From the NCBI GenBank assembly GCA_947176515.1, contig CAMWQZ010000003.1, positions 1 through 15,451 on the forward strand: a stretch of DNA of 15,451 nt. Direction: 5' to 3'. Both the position numbers and the translations under genes were made by a program. The notes beneath the pieces are model-generated. The model was not told the DNA's origin, ran no database searches, and was given only the letters and a program-made list of their open reading frames with translations. Shown piece after piece: positions 7,511 to 14,761 of the stretch (the stretch's first letter is position 1; every line of letters begins with the position of its first letter). The stretch comes from an uncultured Bacteroidales bacterium (GTDB lineage: Bacteria > Bacteroidota > Bacteroidia > Bacteroidales > Muribaculaceae).

Positions 7511-7518
7511 CAAAATTA
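7511..7518 (-). promoter_or_regulatory. -7 box of the queA-fbp operon promoter
   Basis: TAATTTTG on the minus strand matches the Bacteroidota consensus; predicted transcript start is near 7505, giving a leader of about 15 nt. It is divergent from the protease promoter at 7594-7601. Confidence 0.6.
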
Positions 7519-7593
7519 GCTAAAAAATGCCAATATACCGCTAAAAACAATCCATAAAGTCATCCGATGGTTTCTAATCTCGCTGAAAAATTG

Positions 7594-7601
7594 TATCTTT
7601 G
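7594..7601 (+). promoter_or_regulatory. -7 box of the C11 protease-mscS promoter
   Basis: TATCTTTG matches TAnnTTTG. A near -33 element TTTC lies at 7571-7574 with a 19-bp spacer. Predicted transcript start is near 7607, about 16 nt before the ATG at 7623. Confidence 0.6.
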
Positions 7602-7622
7602 TAAACTTAATGATATGATTAT

Positions 7623-8828
7623 ATGGTATATTTGAGATATTTTTCTAAGATTATGGCGCAGATTACGCTTGTTGTAGCTTTTTCAATAGGGGTGATGTCG
7701 TGTGTCCATGACCACAATGATGAGCCTGAAGTCCCTGTCGAGCCAGAAATTCCTATCGCAGGACGTACGGTTTTGGTTTATATGCTTGCGTCGGGCAACG
7801 GTCTCGGAGCAAGTGCCCCTTATGACTATGACATGCAGGATATCAGTGAGATGCGCAAGGCTGCTGCTGCAGGTGATATCACTGATGGACGGTTGCTTAT
7901 ATTCCACTCGTCGAGTAATGGTAATCAGATTCTAAAAGAGATAGCAGAGGATGGCACGGTTGACACTCTTAAAATTTATGATTCGGCGATTCGTCCGCAG
8001 ACAGCGCAGCGCATGTCTGAGGTGCTCGATGACATGAAAGCCTGGGCTCCGGCTGCTGATTACGGCATGATTCTTTGGGGTCATGGCACAGGATGGATTG
8101 AGGATGGTATAGCCGAAGAGGCTGCGTCAGATTATCAGACCTATTCCTATGGCAGCGAACAGAATAATAAATGGAAGATGAATGTAACGTCGCTTGCCAA
8201 TGTGCTCGAAGGCCGCAATCTCGGTTTTATTTACTTTGACTGTTGCTATATGGCCTCGGTCGAAGTAATCTACCAGTTAAGGAAGGCGGCACCACGCATA
8301 GTGGCTTATCCGACTGAGGTATTGGCGTGGGGGATGCCTTACGACCGAAATATCAAGCATTTTTTTGCAAAGGATGCTGAACTTGTAGAAGCGGCGACCA
8401 ATACCTTTGACTACTACGCGTCGCAGACGAGCGCTACTTACCGAATGTGTACGGTGTCTGTGTTCCGCACTGCTGGCATGGAGCGTCTTGCTTCGGCTAC
8501 ACGGGCAATTTATCAGAACAACACTACTGGCGTGCCTGAAAATTATTCGCCTCAGTCTTACACACTGTCACGCAATAACTACTACTGTGACTTTGGTGGA
8601 TATGTAAATGCATTGAAGTCTGACAACCAGCAGCTTGATGAGTTTAAGTCAGCGCTTGCTGAAGTCGTTGAGCTCGAGCTCGCTACAGAAAAAATATGGA
8701 ATCAGCTGCCAATTAACGAACATTCCGGCTTTTCAACGTTTATAATGGATAGTAACGCCGATGTGTCGAAGTTAAATTACAGCCGACTCGACTGGTTTGA
8801 CGACGTGGCTTCGGCTCTCATTCATTAA
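7623..8828 (+). CDS. Clostripain-family (peptidase C11) cysteine protease lipoprotein
   Basis: A cell-envelope cysteine endopeptidase of 401 residues. Residues 1-26 are a lipoprotein signal peptide and Cys27 in GVMSC is the likely lipid anchor, followed by acidic and proline-rich linker DHNDEPEVPVEPEIP. The C11 catalytic dyad is visible: His154 in LWGHGTGW and Cys208 in IYFDCCYMASVE (D206-x-C208 corresponds to the DAC motif of clostripain). The N-terminal strand of the fold, RTVLVYMLASGNGLG, is at 48-62. C11 enzymes cut after Arg/Lys, and relatives in gut Bacteroidales (PmC11, fragipain) act by self-cleavage or on secreted proteins; the target here is unknown. A Met at residue 11 is an alternative start but would shorten the signal peptide. 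The mscS gene follows after 27 bp, so the two probably share a transcript. Confidence 0.9.
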   Translation: MVYLRYFSKIMAQITLVVAFSIGVMSCVHDHNDEPEVPVEPEIPIAGRTVLVYMLASGNGLGASAPYDYDMQDISEMRKAAAAGDITDGRLLIFHSSSNGNQILKEIAEDGTVDTLKIYDSAIRPQTAQRMSEVLDDMKAWAPAADYGMILWGHGTGWIEDGIAEEAASDYQTYSYGSEQNNKWKMNVTSLANVLEGRNLGFIYFDCCYMASVEVIYQLRKAAPRIVAYPTEVLAWGMPYDRNIKHFFAKDAELVEAATNTFDYYASQTSATYRMCTVSVFRTAGMERLASATRAIYQNNTTGVPENYSPQSYTLSRNNYYCDFGGYVNALKSDNQQLDEFKSALAEVVELELATEKIWNQLPINEHSGFSTFIMDSNADVSKLNYSRLDWFDDVASALIH

Positions 8829-8855
8829 ATAAACGATTAAAATTACGTTTCGACT

Positions 8856-9986
8856 ATGTTTTTCGCTCAAGACCCCGTGCAAATGCCGGTTTTACCTGAC
8901 TCTGTGCCGAGTCCGAAAGAGGAATGGCAGATGCTGAAAAATTTGCCTGTAGATGAACTTCTTGACCGTATGATTAATGGCTTGGTTTCACTCGCCATAA
9001 ACCTCGCCATCGCCATATTGGTATTCTATGTCGGTCGCTATATAATCAATAAGATTTATAGGGTCATTTCAGGCATATTGCTGCGCCGTCAGGTTGACGC
9101 TTCGCTGAGCACTTTTGTGCTTAGCTTGGTGAAGATGTTGCTTTACTTTATCTTGATTGTAACCGTTATCGGCATTCTTGGCATCGAGACGTCATCGTTC
9201 ATTGCCATCTTTGCTTCTGCCGGTGTCGCTATCGGTATGGCTCTCAGCGGCACGTTGCAGAACTTTGCTGGCGGTGTGCTTATATTGCTCTTGAAGCCTT
9301 ACCGCATCGGCGATTACATCGAGGCGCAGGGCTATGCAGGAACGGTGCGCGAGATACAGATTTTCCACACTATCATTTCGACCTCAGATAATAAGCAGAT
9401 TATAATTCCCAACGGCGGTCTGTCGACGGGCTCTGTCAACAATTATTCACGCGCCGATTATCGCCGCGTCGACTGGAGCGTCGGCATATCGTATGGCGAT
9501 AGCGTCGAAGTTGCGCGCAAGGCGATACTTGAAATACTCGACTCGGATGACCGAATCGTGAAGGGCATGATTGAGGATGACCGTGAGGAGCGCGCAGAGC
9601 AGCAGGAGGCTGCCGAAAAAGCCGCTGCAGCGTTAGCCCCTGATGCTGAAGCTGAGAAGCCAAAGCGCCGTTCGTTCTGGGCGCGCATGTTCCACCGCAA
9701 GGTCAAGAAAAAAATAATGACATGGCAGGAAGAGCAGGCTGAAAAGGTGAGAAAACTCTTGCCAAAGACCGACGGTTCGCCAAAGGTTTATGTATCGTCG
9801 CTCGGAGATAGCGCTGTAGTGCTGACCGTTAGAGCGTGGACGCGTACCCCTGATTACTGGGGCGTATATTTCTCGGTCAACGAACGCATCTATAACGAGC
9901 TGCCCGAGGCCGGAATCAACTTCCCGTTCCCACAGATGGATGTGCATCTCAACGGTCGGCTCGACACAACAGGCAATCGCGATTAG
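8856..9986 (+). CDS. MscS-type mechanosensitive channel with charged insertion
   Basis: An inner-membrane channel that opens under membrane tension to release solutes during osmotic downshock. The 376-residue protein has transmembrane helices at about 42-60 and 88-108, then the pore-lining TM3 region (SFIAIFASAGVAIGMALSGT, 114-133) with the small-residue packing typical of MscS, followed by LQNFAGGVLILLLKPYRIGD and the beta domain. The C terminus carries GINFPFPQMDVHL (353-365), the MscS end motif. E. coli MscS is 286 residues; most of the excess here is an inserted segment at about 237-306 in the cytoplasmic vestibule, very rich in Glu, Ala, Lys and Arg (EERAEQQEAAEKAAAAL, then KPKRRSFWARMFHRKVKKK). 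A hairpin at 10013-10045 follows the stop codon and probably ends the unit. Confidence 0.93.
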   Translation: MFFAQDPVQMPVLPDSVPSPKEEWQMLKNLPVDELLDRMINGLVSLAINLAIAILVFYVGRYIINKIYRVISGILLRRQVDASLSTFVLSLVKMLLYFILIVTVIGILGIETSSFIAIFASAGVAIGMALSGTLQNFAGGVLILLLKPYRIGDYIEAQGYAGTVREIQIFHTIISTSDNKQIIIPNGGLSTGSVNNYSRADYRRVDWSVGISYGDSVEVARKAILEILDSDDRIVKGMIEDDREERAEQQEAAEKAAAALAPDAEAEKPKRRSFWARMFHRKVKKKIMTWQEEQAEKVRKLLPKTDGSPKVYVSSLGDSAVVLTVRAWTRTPDYWGVYFSVNERIYNELPEAGINFPFPQMDVHLNGRLDTTGNRD

Positions 9987-10012
9987 TTAAAATATATTAT
10001 TAAATATCCTTA

Positions 10013-10045
10013 AATAGCCGAAATTATCCAATAATTTTGGCTATT
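10013..10045 (+). terminator. Terminator hairpin after mscS, overlapping recJ promoter candidates
   Basis: AATAGCCGAAATTA (10013-10026) pairs with TAATTTTGGCTATT (10032-10045), 14 bp with one G-U pair and a 5-nt loop, followed by TTTG. It lies 26 bp after the mscS stop codon. The right arm also contains TAATTTTG (10032-10039) and the next bases give TATTTTTG (10042-10049), both -7 box matches, so termination and the next promoter overlap. Confidence 0.65.
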
Positions 10046-10049
10046 TTTG
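10042..10049 (+). promoter_or_regulatory. Candidate -7 box for recJ-recQ
   Basis: TATTTTTG fits TAnnTTTG; a second match TAATTTTG sits at 10032-10039. Neither has a clear TTTG about 20 bp upstream. A start near 10055 would give a leader of about 115 nt that begins with a hairpin. Confidence 0.4.
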
Positions 10050-10054
10050 CGTAA

Positions 10055-10170
10055 CCGTCGGACAGATTTGTCCGTCTCTCTCTAACGGTGACCGGTCTCC
10101 TCTGTTCCCTCCTTTTGCAAGCGGCTGACATGTCGCTTTTTGGCTCGATATATAAAAAAGAACAACATAA
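10055..10170 (+). promoter_or_regulatory. Structured leader of recJ-recQ
   Basis: The predicted leader contains a perfect 6-bp hairpin CGGACA/TGTCCG (10059-10064 with 10069-10074, loop GATT) and a second stem AAGCGG/TCGCTT (10119-10124 with 10133-10138, one G-U) followed by a T run at 10137-10141, which looks like a weak intrinsic terminator or attenuator. Between them is a pyrimidine-rich stretch (10071-10116). The last 25 nt before the ATG are A-rich and unstructured, normal for translation starts here. No known riboswitch class was recognised. Confidence 0.4.
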
Positions 10171-11898
10171 ATGACAAGTAAATGGAATTATCTATCCCAT
10201 TACACAGATGAACAGAGGCATGACGAACTATCAAGGCGATTTGCAAATTGCGCGCCCATAAGTGACTTGTTGCGACAAAGAGGAATCAGCACTCTCAACG
10301 AGGCTGAGAAGTTTTTCCATCCCTCTTTGCGTGACCTTCACGACCCGTTTCTGATGCCCGACATGGACAAGGCGGTCGACCGTCTTAACCGTGCGATGGG
10401 ATCGAAAGAGAAGATTATGGTCTACGGAGACTATGATGTCGACGGCACTACGGCAGTCGCGCTGGTCTACCGTTACCTACAGAATTTCTATTCTGAGATT
10501 GATTACTATATCCCGACGCGCTACGACGAGGGATATGGCATATCGCGTCGCAGTATCGACGCGGCCGCCGAGCAAGGAGTCAAATTAATTATCATCCTTG
10601 ACTGCGGCATTAAGGCTATCGACGAGATTGCTTATGCCAAAGAGCGCGGCATCGATTTCATTATCTGTGACCACCATGTGCCCGACGACGAGCTGCCGCC
10701 GGCTGTCGCTATTCTTAACCCTAAGCTCGAAGGCTCGACATATCCCTGCCAGCATCTGTCGGGCTGCGGTGTCGGCTACAAGTTTATGCAGGCATTTTCA
10801 ATCAGCAACGGCATCGGGACGGCAGAGCTCGACGGTATGCTTGACCTTGTCGCTGTCAGCATAGCTGCCGACATCGTGCCTATGGTCGACGAAAACCGCG
10901 TGATGGCCTATGTAGGTCTGAAACGACTGAACTCTAACCCGAATATGGGTTTGCGAGCGATCATCCGTACTTGTGGCCTCGGCGGTAAAGAAATTACAAT
11001 CAGCGACGTGATATTCAAGATTGGTCCGCGTATTAATGCGTCGGGACGCATGCAGAGCGGACGCGAAGCAGTCGAGCTTCTCGTCAGCCGCGACATGAAG
11101 GACGCTACGCGTCGGAGCATAGCCATCGACCAGTATAACAAAGACCGCAAGGAGCTCGACAAGCGTATCACCGAGGAGGCGAATGCCATCCTTGACAATC
11201 GCGGCGAGATGGACTCTGACAAGCGCTCGATTGTCATCTACAACAAGGACTGGCACAAGGGCATCATTGGCATCGTAGCGTCGCGTCTAACCGAGCTTTA
11301 TTATAAGCCAGCAGTGGTGTTGACTTTTGCAAATGGACTCGCTACGGGCTCGTCGCGCTCTGTCCAGGGTTTTGATGTCTACAAGGCAGTGGAATCGACG
11401 CGCGACCTTCTCGAAAACTTCGGCGGTCACACCTATGCTGTTGGACTGTCGATGAAAGAGGAGAACATCCCGGAATTTACGCGCCGTTTCGAGGAATATG
11501 TCGCAGCCAACATCCTTGATGAGCAGCTGACGCCGCAGATTGATATCGACGCCGTGATAACCTTTGGTCAGATTACGCCTGAGTTTGTGTCGACGCTCCG
11601 CTTGTTCAATCCATTCGGCCCGGGCAACCAGAAGCCGACTTTCTGTGCGCGCCGCGTGAAGGATTTCGGCACGAGCAAGCTTGTCGGCAAGCAGCTTGAG
11701 CATATTAAGCTCGAACTTGTCGATGACACATCGGGCAAGGTGTTCAATGCCATCGCTTTCAACGCTGCCCAGTATTTCGACGATATTCACGCCGGACGCC
11801 CGTTTGACATCTGCTTCACAATCGAGGAAAACAAGCATCGCAACGCCGCTTCGACCCTTCAGCTGCTCGTCAAGCAGATTCATACCTGTAAGGACTGA
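10171..11898 (+). CDS. recJ: Single-stranded-DNA-specific 5'-3' exonuclease RecJ
   Basis: Degrades single-stranded DNA from the 5' end, working in RecFOR recombination, mismatch repair and base-excision repair. The 575-residue length is usual for the family. DHH-phosphoesterase motifs are complete: VYGDYDVDGTTA at 84-95 (metal-binding Asp87, Asp89, Asp91), LDCGI at 143-147, CDHHVPD at 166-172, and PRINASGRM near residue 290. The DHHA1 half has KGIIGIVASRLTE and, later, FGGHTYAVGLSM, with the nucleotide-contacting GGH. The C-terminal OB-like region has NPFGPGNQKPTF. The ATG at 10171 starts MTSKWNY, a typical RecJ N terminus in Bacteroidota. recQ follows after 30 bp on the same strand, so nuclease and helicase are made together. 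Confidence 0.97.
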   Translation: MTSKWNYLSHYTDEQRHDELSRRFANCAPISDLLRQRGISTLNEAEKFFHPSLRDLHDPFLMPDMDKAVDRLNRAMGSKEKIMVYGDYDVDGTTAVALVYRYLQNFYSEIDYYIPTRYDEGYGISRRSIDAAAEQGVKLIIILDCGIKAIDEIAYAKERGIDFIICDHHVPDDELPPAVAILNPKLEGSTYPCQHLSGCGVGYKFMQAFSISNGIGTAELDGMLDLVAVSIAADIVPMVDENRVMAYVGLKRLNSNPNMGLRAIIRTCGLGGKEITISDVIFKIGPRINASGRMQSGREAVELLVSRDMKDATRRSIAIDQYNKDRKELDKRITEEANAILDNRGEMDSDKRSIVIYNKDWHKGIIGIVASRLTELYYKPAVVLTFANGLATGSSRSVQGFDVYKAVESTRDLLENFGGHTYAVGLSMKEENIPEFTRRFEEYVAANILDEQLTPQIDIDAVITFGQITPEFVSTLRLFNPFGPGNQKPTFCARRVKDFGTSKLVGKQLEHIKLELVDDTSGKVFNAIAFNAAQYFDDIHAGRPFDICFTIEENKHRNAASTLQLLVKQIHTCKD

Positions 11899-11928
11899 GG
11901 CGCTGAGCAATAATGCTTTAAGCTGGAT

Positions 11929-13824
11929 ATGACTCCCGTCGACATACTGCGACGCTATTGGGGCTATGACGCGTTCAGGCCGCTGCAGGCTGAGATTATT
12001 GACTCTCTGCTTTCGGGACATGACACTATAGGACTGTTACCTACGGGCGGCGGCAAGTCAATAACGTTTCAGGTGCCGGCGCTGTTGTTCGACGGTCTGA
12101 CGATTGTGGTGTCGCCGCTGATTTCGTTGATGAAAGACCAGGTCGACAACCTCTTTCAACGAGGGGTCAGGGCGGTCTATTTTCATTCAGGCCTTACGAG
12201 GCGCGAGACAAAATTAGCGCTTGACCGTTGCCGTCTTGAAAAAGTCAAGCTCGCCTACGTGTCGCCAGAGCGCTTGAGACAGAAAACATTTATCGATGAG
12301 CTTAAACAATGGCGCGTGTCGGCAATCGTTGTCGACGAGGCGCATTGTATCTCGCAGTGGGGCTATGACTTTCGCCCGTCATATCTCGCTATTAAAGAGT
12401 TGCGGACACTGTTCCCAGATGCGCCTGTATTGGCATTGACCGCATCTGCGACGCCTGATGTCGTGGCTGACATCGCCAAGGAACTTGACCTCACCAATCC
12501 TCAGATATTTTCAAAAAGCTTTGCGCGCGACAATATCAGCTATATCGTGCGTCGCGACGAGCATAAGGAAGGTCGGCTTCTTAAGGTTCTTGCCAATACG
12601 TCGGGGTCGGCAATCGTCTATGTGCGTTCGCGTCGTCGTTGTCGCGAACTTGCCGATGTGCTGAGGCTCGCCGGTATCAGTGCCGACTTTTATCATGCTG
12701 GCCTTATGCCTGAGGAGAAGGCCGACCGTCAGGACAGATGGAAGAGTGGGGCGGTGCGTGTGATTGTGGCCACAAATGCTTTCGGCATGGGCATCGACAA
12801 GCCCGACGTGCGTGTGGTGGTGCATTATGATTTGCCGTCGTCGCTCGAAGAGTACTATCAGGAGGCAGGGCGCGCTGGCCGCGACGGGCTGCCGTCTTAT
12901 GCAGTGCTGTTGGTCGCGAAATCTGATAAAGGCTTGCTGACGCGACGTCTCGGAGAGGCTTTTCCGCCTAAAGAGTATATACTGCGTGTCTACGAATTGC
13001 TGGGTAATTTTCTTGATGTGATTGTCGGCGGCGGATATAACAAGGTCTATGAGTGTGATTTCAACCGTTTCTGTATGACCTTTAAGCTTCAGCCGGCGAT
13101 GACGCGCAGCGCGTTGTCGATACTGACGCGCTCAGGCTATATTGAGTACTCCGACGAGTCGCTCACACAGTCGCGCATCATGATTCTTGTCGACAAGTCA
13201 GATTTTTATGGTCTCAGCCTCGATGAGGCTACCGAGAATGTCTTTCAAGGTATTTTGCGTATCTATCCCGGTTTGTTTGCCGATTATGTAGCAATCAGCG
13301 AGACACGTATAGCCGCGCAACTCGGAGTGTCGGAGCTGGCGGTAACAACGGCGCTGCTAACCCTCTCGCGTATGCACGTGATTCACTATATACCTCGACG
13401 CTTGACGCCATATGTCTATTACCCGACGTCGCGCGAATTGCCGCGCTACCTCGTGATACCGCGCTCGGTCTACGAGGAGCAGCGCGCACGCTATGAGGCG
13501 CGACTCGACGCTATCAAGCGCTTTGCGTTTTCCGACGATTGCTGCCGCTCGCGCATCATGCTCGAATATTTCGGCGAGACGGACACGAAGGACTGCGGAG
13601 TGTGTGACGTCTGCCGTGAGCGTAAACGCCTCCAGCCGTCAGCCGATGACCAAGTGACGCTCGCCGAAGACCTCTGCCGTCGTCTTGCATCAGGGACTCA
13701 CACTCTCGAACAGCTCGCCGCCATCTATCCAACCCATCGCCAACTACTCGCCGACACTATCCGTTCCCTATCAGAAGAAGGCAAAATCACCCTCACCGGC
13801 AACCGCGTAGATTTAATAAACTGA
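11929..13824 (+). CDS. recQ: RecQ-family ATP-dependent DNA helicase
   Basis: A 3'-5' DNA helicase that opens DNA ends for RecJ and dismantles recombination intermediates. The 631 residues show all helicase motifs: motif 0 YWGYDAFRPLQ (10-20), Walker A LLPTGGGKS (36-44), DEAH box VVDEAHCISQWGYDFRPSY with the aromatic-rich loop (134-152), ALTASATPD (169-177), IVYVRSRRRCREL (229-241), GMGIDKPDVR (286-295) and QEAGRAGRDG (311-320). The zinc cluster (Cys539, Cys556, Cys559, Cys562, in YFGETDTKDCGVCDVC) lies about 200 residues after the helicase core instead of directly behind it as in E. coli RecQ; winged-helix-like sequence fills the gap (about 350-500). No HRDC domain is evident. A second, canonical RecQ may exist elsewhere in the genome. 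It converges on the XRE gene with a 7-bp gap. Confidence 0.95.
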   Translation: MTPVDILRRYWGYDAFRPLQAEIIDSLLSGHDTIGLLPTGGGKSITFQVPALLFDGLTIVVSPLISLMKDQVDNLFQRGVRAVYFHSGLTRRETKLALDRCRLEKVKLAYVSPERLRQKTFIDELKQWRVSAIVVDEAHCISQWGYDFRPSYLAIKELRTLFPDAPVLALTASATPDVVADIAKELDLTNPQIFSKSFARDNISYIVRRDEHKEGRLLKVLANTSGSAIVYVRSRRRCRELADVLRLAGISADFYHAGLMPEEKADRQDRWKSGAVRVIVATNAFGMGIDKPDVRVVVHYDLPSSLEEYYQEAGRAGRDGLPSYAVLLVAKSDKGLLTRRLGEAFPPKEYILRVYELLGNFLDVIVGGGYNKVYECDFNRFCMTFKLQPAMTRSALSILTRSGYIEYSDESLTQSRIMILVDKSDFYGLSLDEATENVFQGILRIYPGLFADYVAISETRIAAQLGVSELAVTTALLTLSRMHVIHYIPRRLTPYVYYPTSRELPRYLVIPRSVYEEQRARYEARLDAIKRFAFSDDCCRSRIMLEYFGETDTKDCGVCDVCRERKRLQPSADDQVTLAEDLCRRLASGTHTLEQLAAIYPTHRQLLADTIRSLSEEGKITLTGNRVDLIN

Positions 13825-13831
13825 TGCCTTA

Positions 13832-14101
13832 CTATTGTCCTACTGTAATTATAGGTTGCCCGAAAAAGGTTGATAGCATGGCAAGGGTTGAAAGGGTGAA
13901 ATTATGCTGGCTGCTTAGCCATTTAGTTACTTCGCATGGGCGTTTTCCTAAGGATCGTGCAAACTCTGCTTTAGACAATCCTTTTTGAGTCATAAGCTCG
14001 TAGATTCTATTTGAAATAGCCATTTCCATGTCCACTTCTTTATGAATGACCGCCGGTATAGAGGCCACAATATGGTTATATTCTTCAAATGCGGTTTTCA
14101 T
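13832..14101 (-). CDS. XRE-family HTH protein, antitoxin-like
   Basis: A small DNA-binding protein of 89 residues. A helix-turn-helix of the XRE/Cro type covers about 30-78: helices NRIYELMTQKG, SKAEFARSLG and the recognition helix PCEVTKWLSSQHN. The N-terminal part (MKTAFEEYNHIVASIPAVIH) is the extension often found on HigA-like antitoxins of gut Bacteroidales. The ATG overlaps the TGA of the upstream small ORF (ATGA, 4 nt), a coupling typical of toxin-antitoxin or autoregulator pairs. It may repress its own promoter. It is equally possible that it is a stand-alone regulator. Its base composition is lower in G+C than the neighbouring recJ-recQ genes, compatible with acquisition as an accessory cassette. 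Confidence 0.85.
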   Translation of the reverse strand: MKTAFEEYNHIVASIPAVIHKEVDMEMAISNRIYELMTQKGLSKAEFARSLGKRPCEVTKWLSSQHNFTLSTLAMLSTFFGQPIITVGQ

Positions 14102-14295
14102 ATATCAAAAGTTTTATCGGTGTCTATCTCGTTTTCTGAAATGGTTATGGTTCCGTCCTTAACGCCCTGCTTTATGAGTCTGTCAAAATTTTGCAGGGTG
14201 ACCACGAAACCTCGCAATTCATCATCTTCATCATAAGTTCTGGTTTTCTTTATCCCTCCATTGCCTAGTATAAGGATACTATTAGAAAGACGCAA
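14098..14295 (-). CDS. Small protein upstream of the XRE gene; start codon uncertain
   Basis: No family recognised. The open frame is 65 codons if a TTG at 14295 is used; a TAA lies just upstream. However a -7 box (TAACTTTG, 14297-14304) ends one base before that TTG, so a transcript from this promoter would not contain it. The protein-like part starts IKKTRTYDEDDELRGF (from codon 15, an ATA at 14251-14253) and ends ENEIDTDKTFDI. A natural reading is a 51-residue protein MKKTRTYDED... whose ATG has become ATA, that is, a gene that is broken or uses a rare start. It overlaps the XRE start by 4 nt. By position it could be the partner (toxin-like or accessory) of the HTH protein, but it is shorter than known HigB/RelE toxins and shows none of their motifs. 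Confidence 0.5.
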   Translation of the reverse strand: MRLSNSILILGNGGIKKTRTYDEDDELRGFVVTLQNFDRLIKQGVKDGTITISENEIDTDKTFDI

Positions 14296-14296
14296 G

Positions 14297-14304
14297 CAAA
14301 GTTA
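14297..14304 (-). promoter_or_regulatory. -7 box of the small ORF-XRE operon
   Basis: TAACTTTG on the minus strand matches TAnnTTTG. Expected transcript start near 14290. A TTG at the far upstream (minus-strand) position is more than 25 bp away, so the -33 element is weak. The box lies before the TTG start of the 65-codon frame, which is why that start is doubted. Confidence 0.5.
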
Positions 14305-14517
14305 TGAAAAATGTTTTTACTTTCGAGTAAACAATTGAAGATTTTGTGAAATTTTTTTCTTAGGGATTTATTACAGGAGAATTAATTATACTAGCAGGAG
14401 AGGAGATTTACATTAATTAAAGTCTTTTAGCGGCTTGTAATGCGGATTTACGGCGCGTGATACGTTATATAGATGTAGCGTAAATGAAAAGAGATACGCA
14501 TCATTAACATCCCTCGT

Positions 14518-14610
14518 CCTCTTCTCCGGGTTGTGAAACTGGGATAGGAGGCTCTCATAAATAAATAGTTGAAACGTAGGCAGGAGCTTGGACCCAAATC
14601 CGAGTTCCTG
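14518..14610 (+). other. Two adjacent stem-loops, possible structured RNA
   Basis: CAGGAGCTTGG (14581-14591) pairs with CCGAGTTCCTG (14600-14610) through 11 bp including two G-U pairs, loop ACCCAAAT. Upstream, CCTCTTCTCC (14518-14527) pairs with GGATAGGAGG (14542-14551) with one G-U and one mismatch. The G-U pairs exist only if the plus strand is transcribed. A further ATTTACG/CGTAAAT pair (14446-14452 with 14479-14485) lies just before. No promoter with a good -7 box was found for a plus-strand transcript, so this is tentative. Confidence 0.3.
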
Positions 14611-14644
14611 TTTGCGCATAAAACATGGTCAGTAGAGTGGGGTT

Positions 14645-14695
14645 ATCCTCGATTTCGTGTGAGTTTTTGTTGATTTTATCATCGATTTTGTGTGA
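14645..14695 (+). repeat. Short imperfect direct repeat
   Basis: ATCCTCGATTTCGTGTGA (14645-14662) and ATCATCGATTTTGTGTGA (14678-14695) match at 16 of 18 positions, 33 bp apart. A second small repeat, TGTGAAGTGG, occurs at 14691-14700 and 14729-14738. They lie upstream of the glucosaminidase promoter and may be regulator sites or replication-slippage products. Confidence 0.5.
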
Positions 14696-14761
14696 AGTGG
14701 TTGGGAGTTAGGTTGTTATGGGTTTGGTTGTGAAGTGGAGGCAATAATGGGTTGTTTGGGA

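Noticed and set aside
10798..11256. Minus-strand 152-codon frame inside recJ
   Set aside because: Shadow of the conserved DHH region of recJ; no start signal.
11287..12021. Long (244-codon) minus-strand open frame across the end of recJ and start of recQ
   Set aside because: It is opposite two well-recognised genes with intact motifs; its length follows from the G+C-rich codon use of recJ, and its product resembles no protein.
14645..14738. Direct repeats as a CRISPR array or origin iterons
   Set aside because: Only two imperfect copies with unequal spacing, no cas or replication initiator gene nearby.
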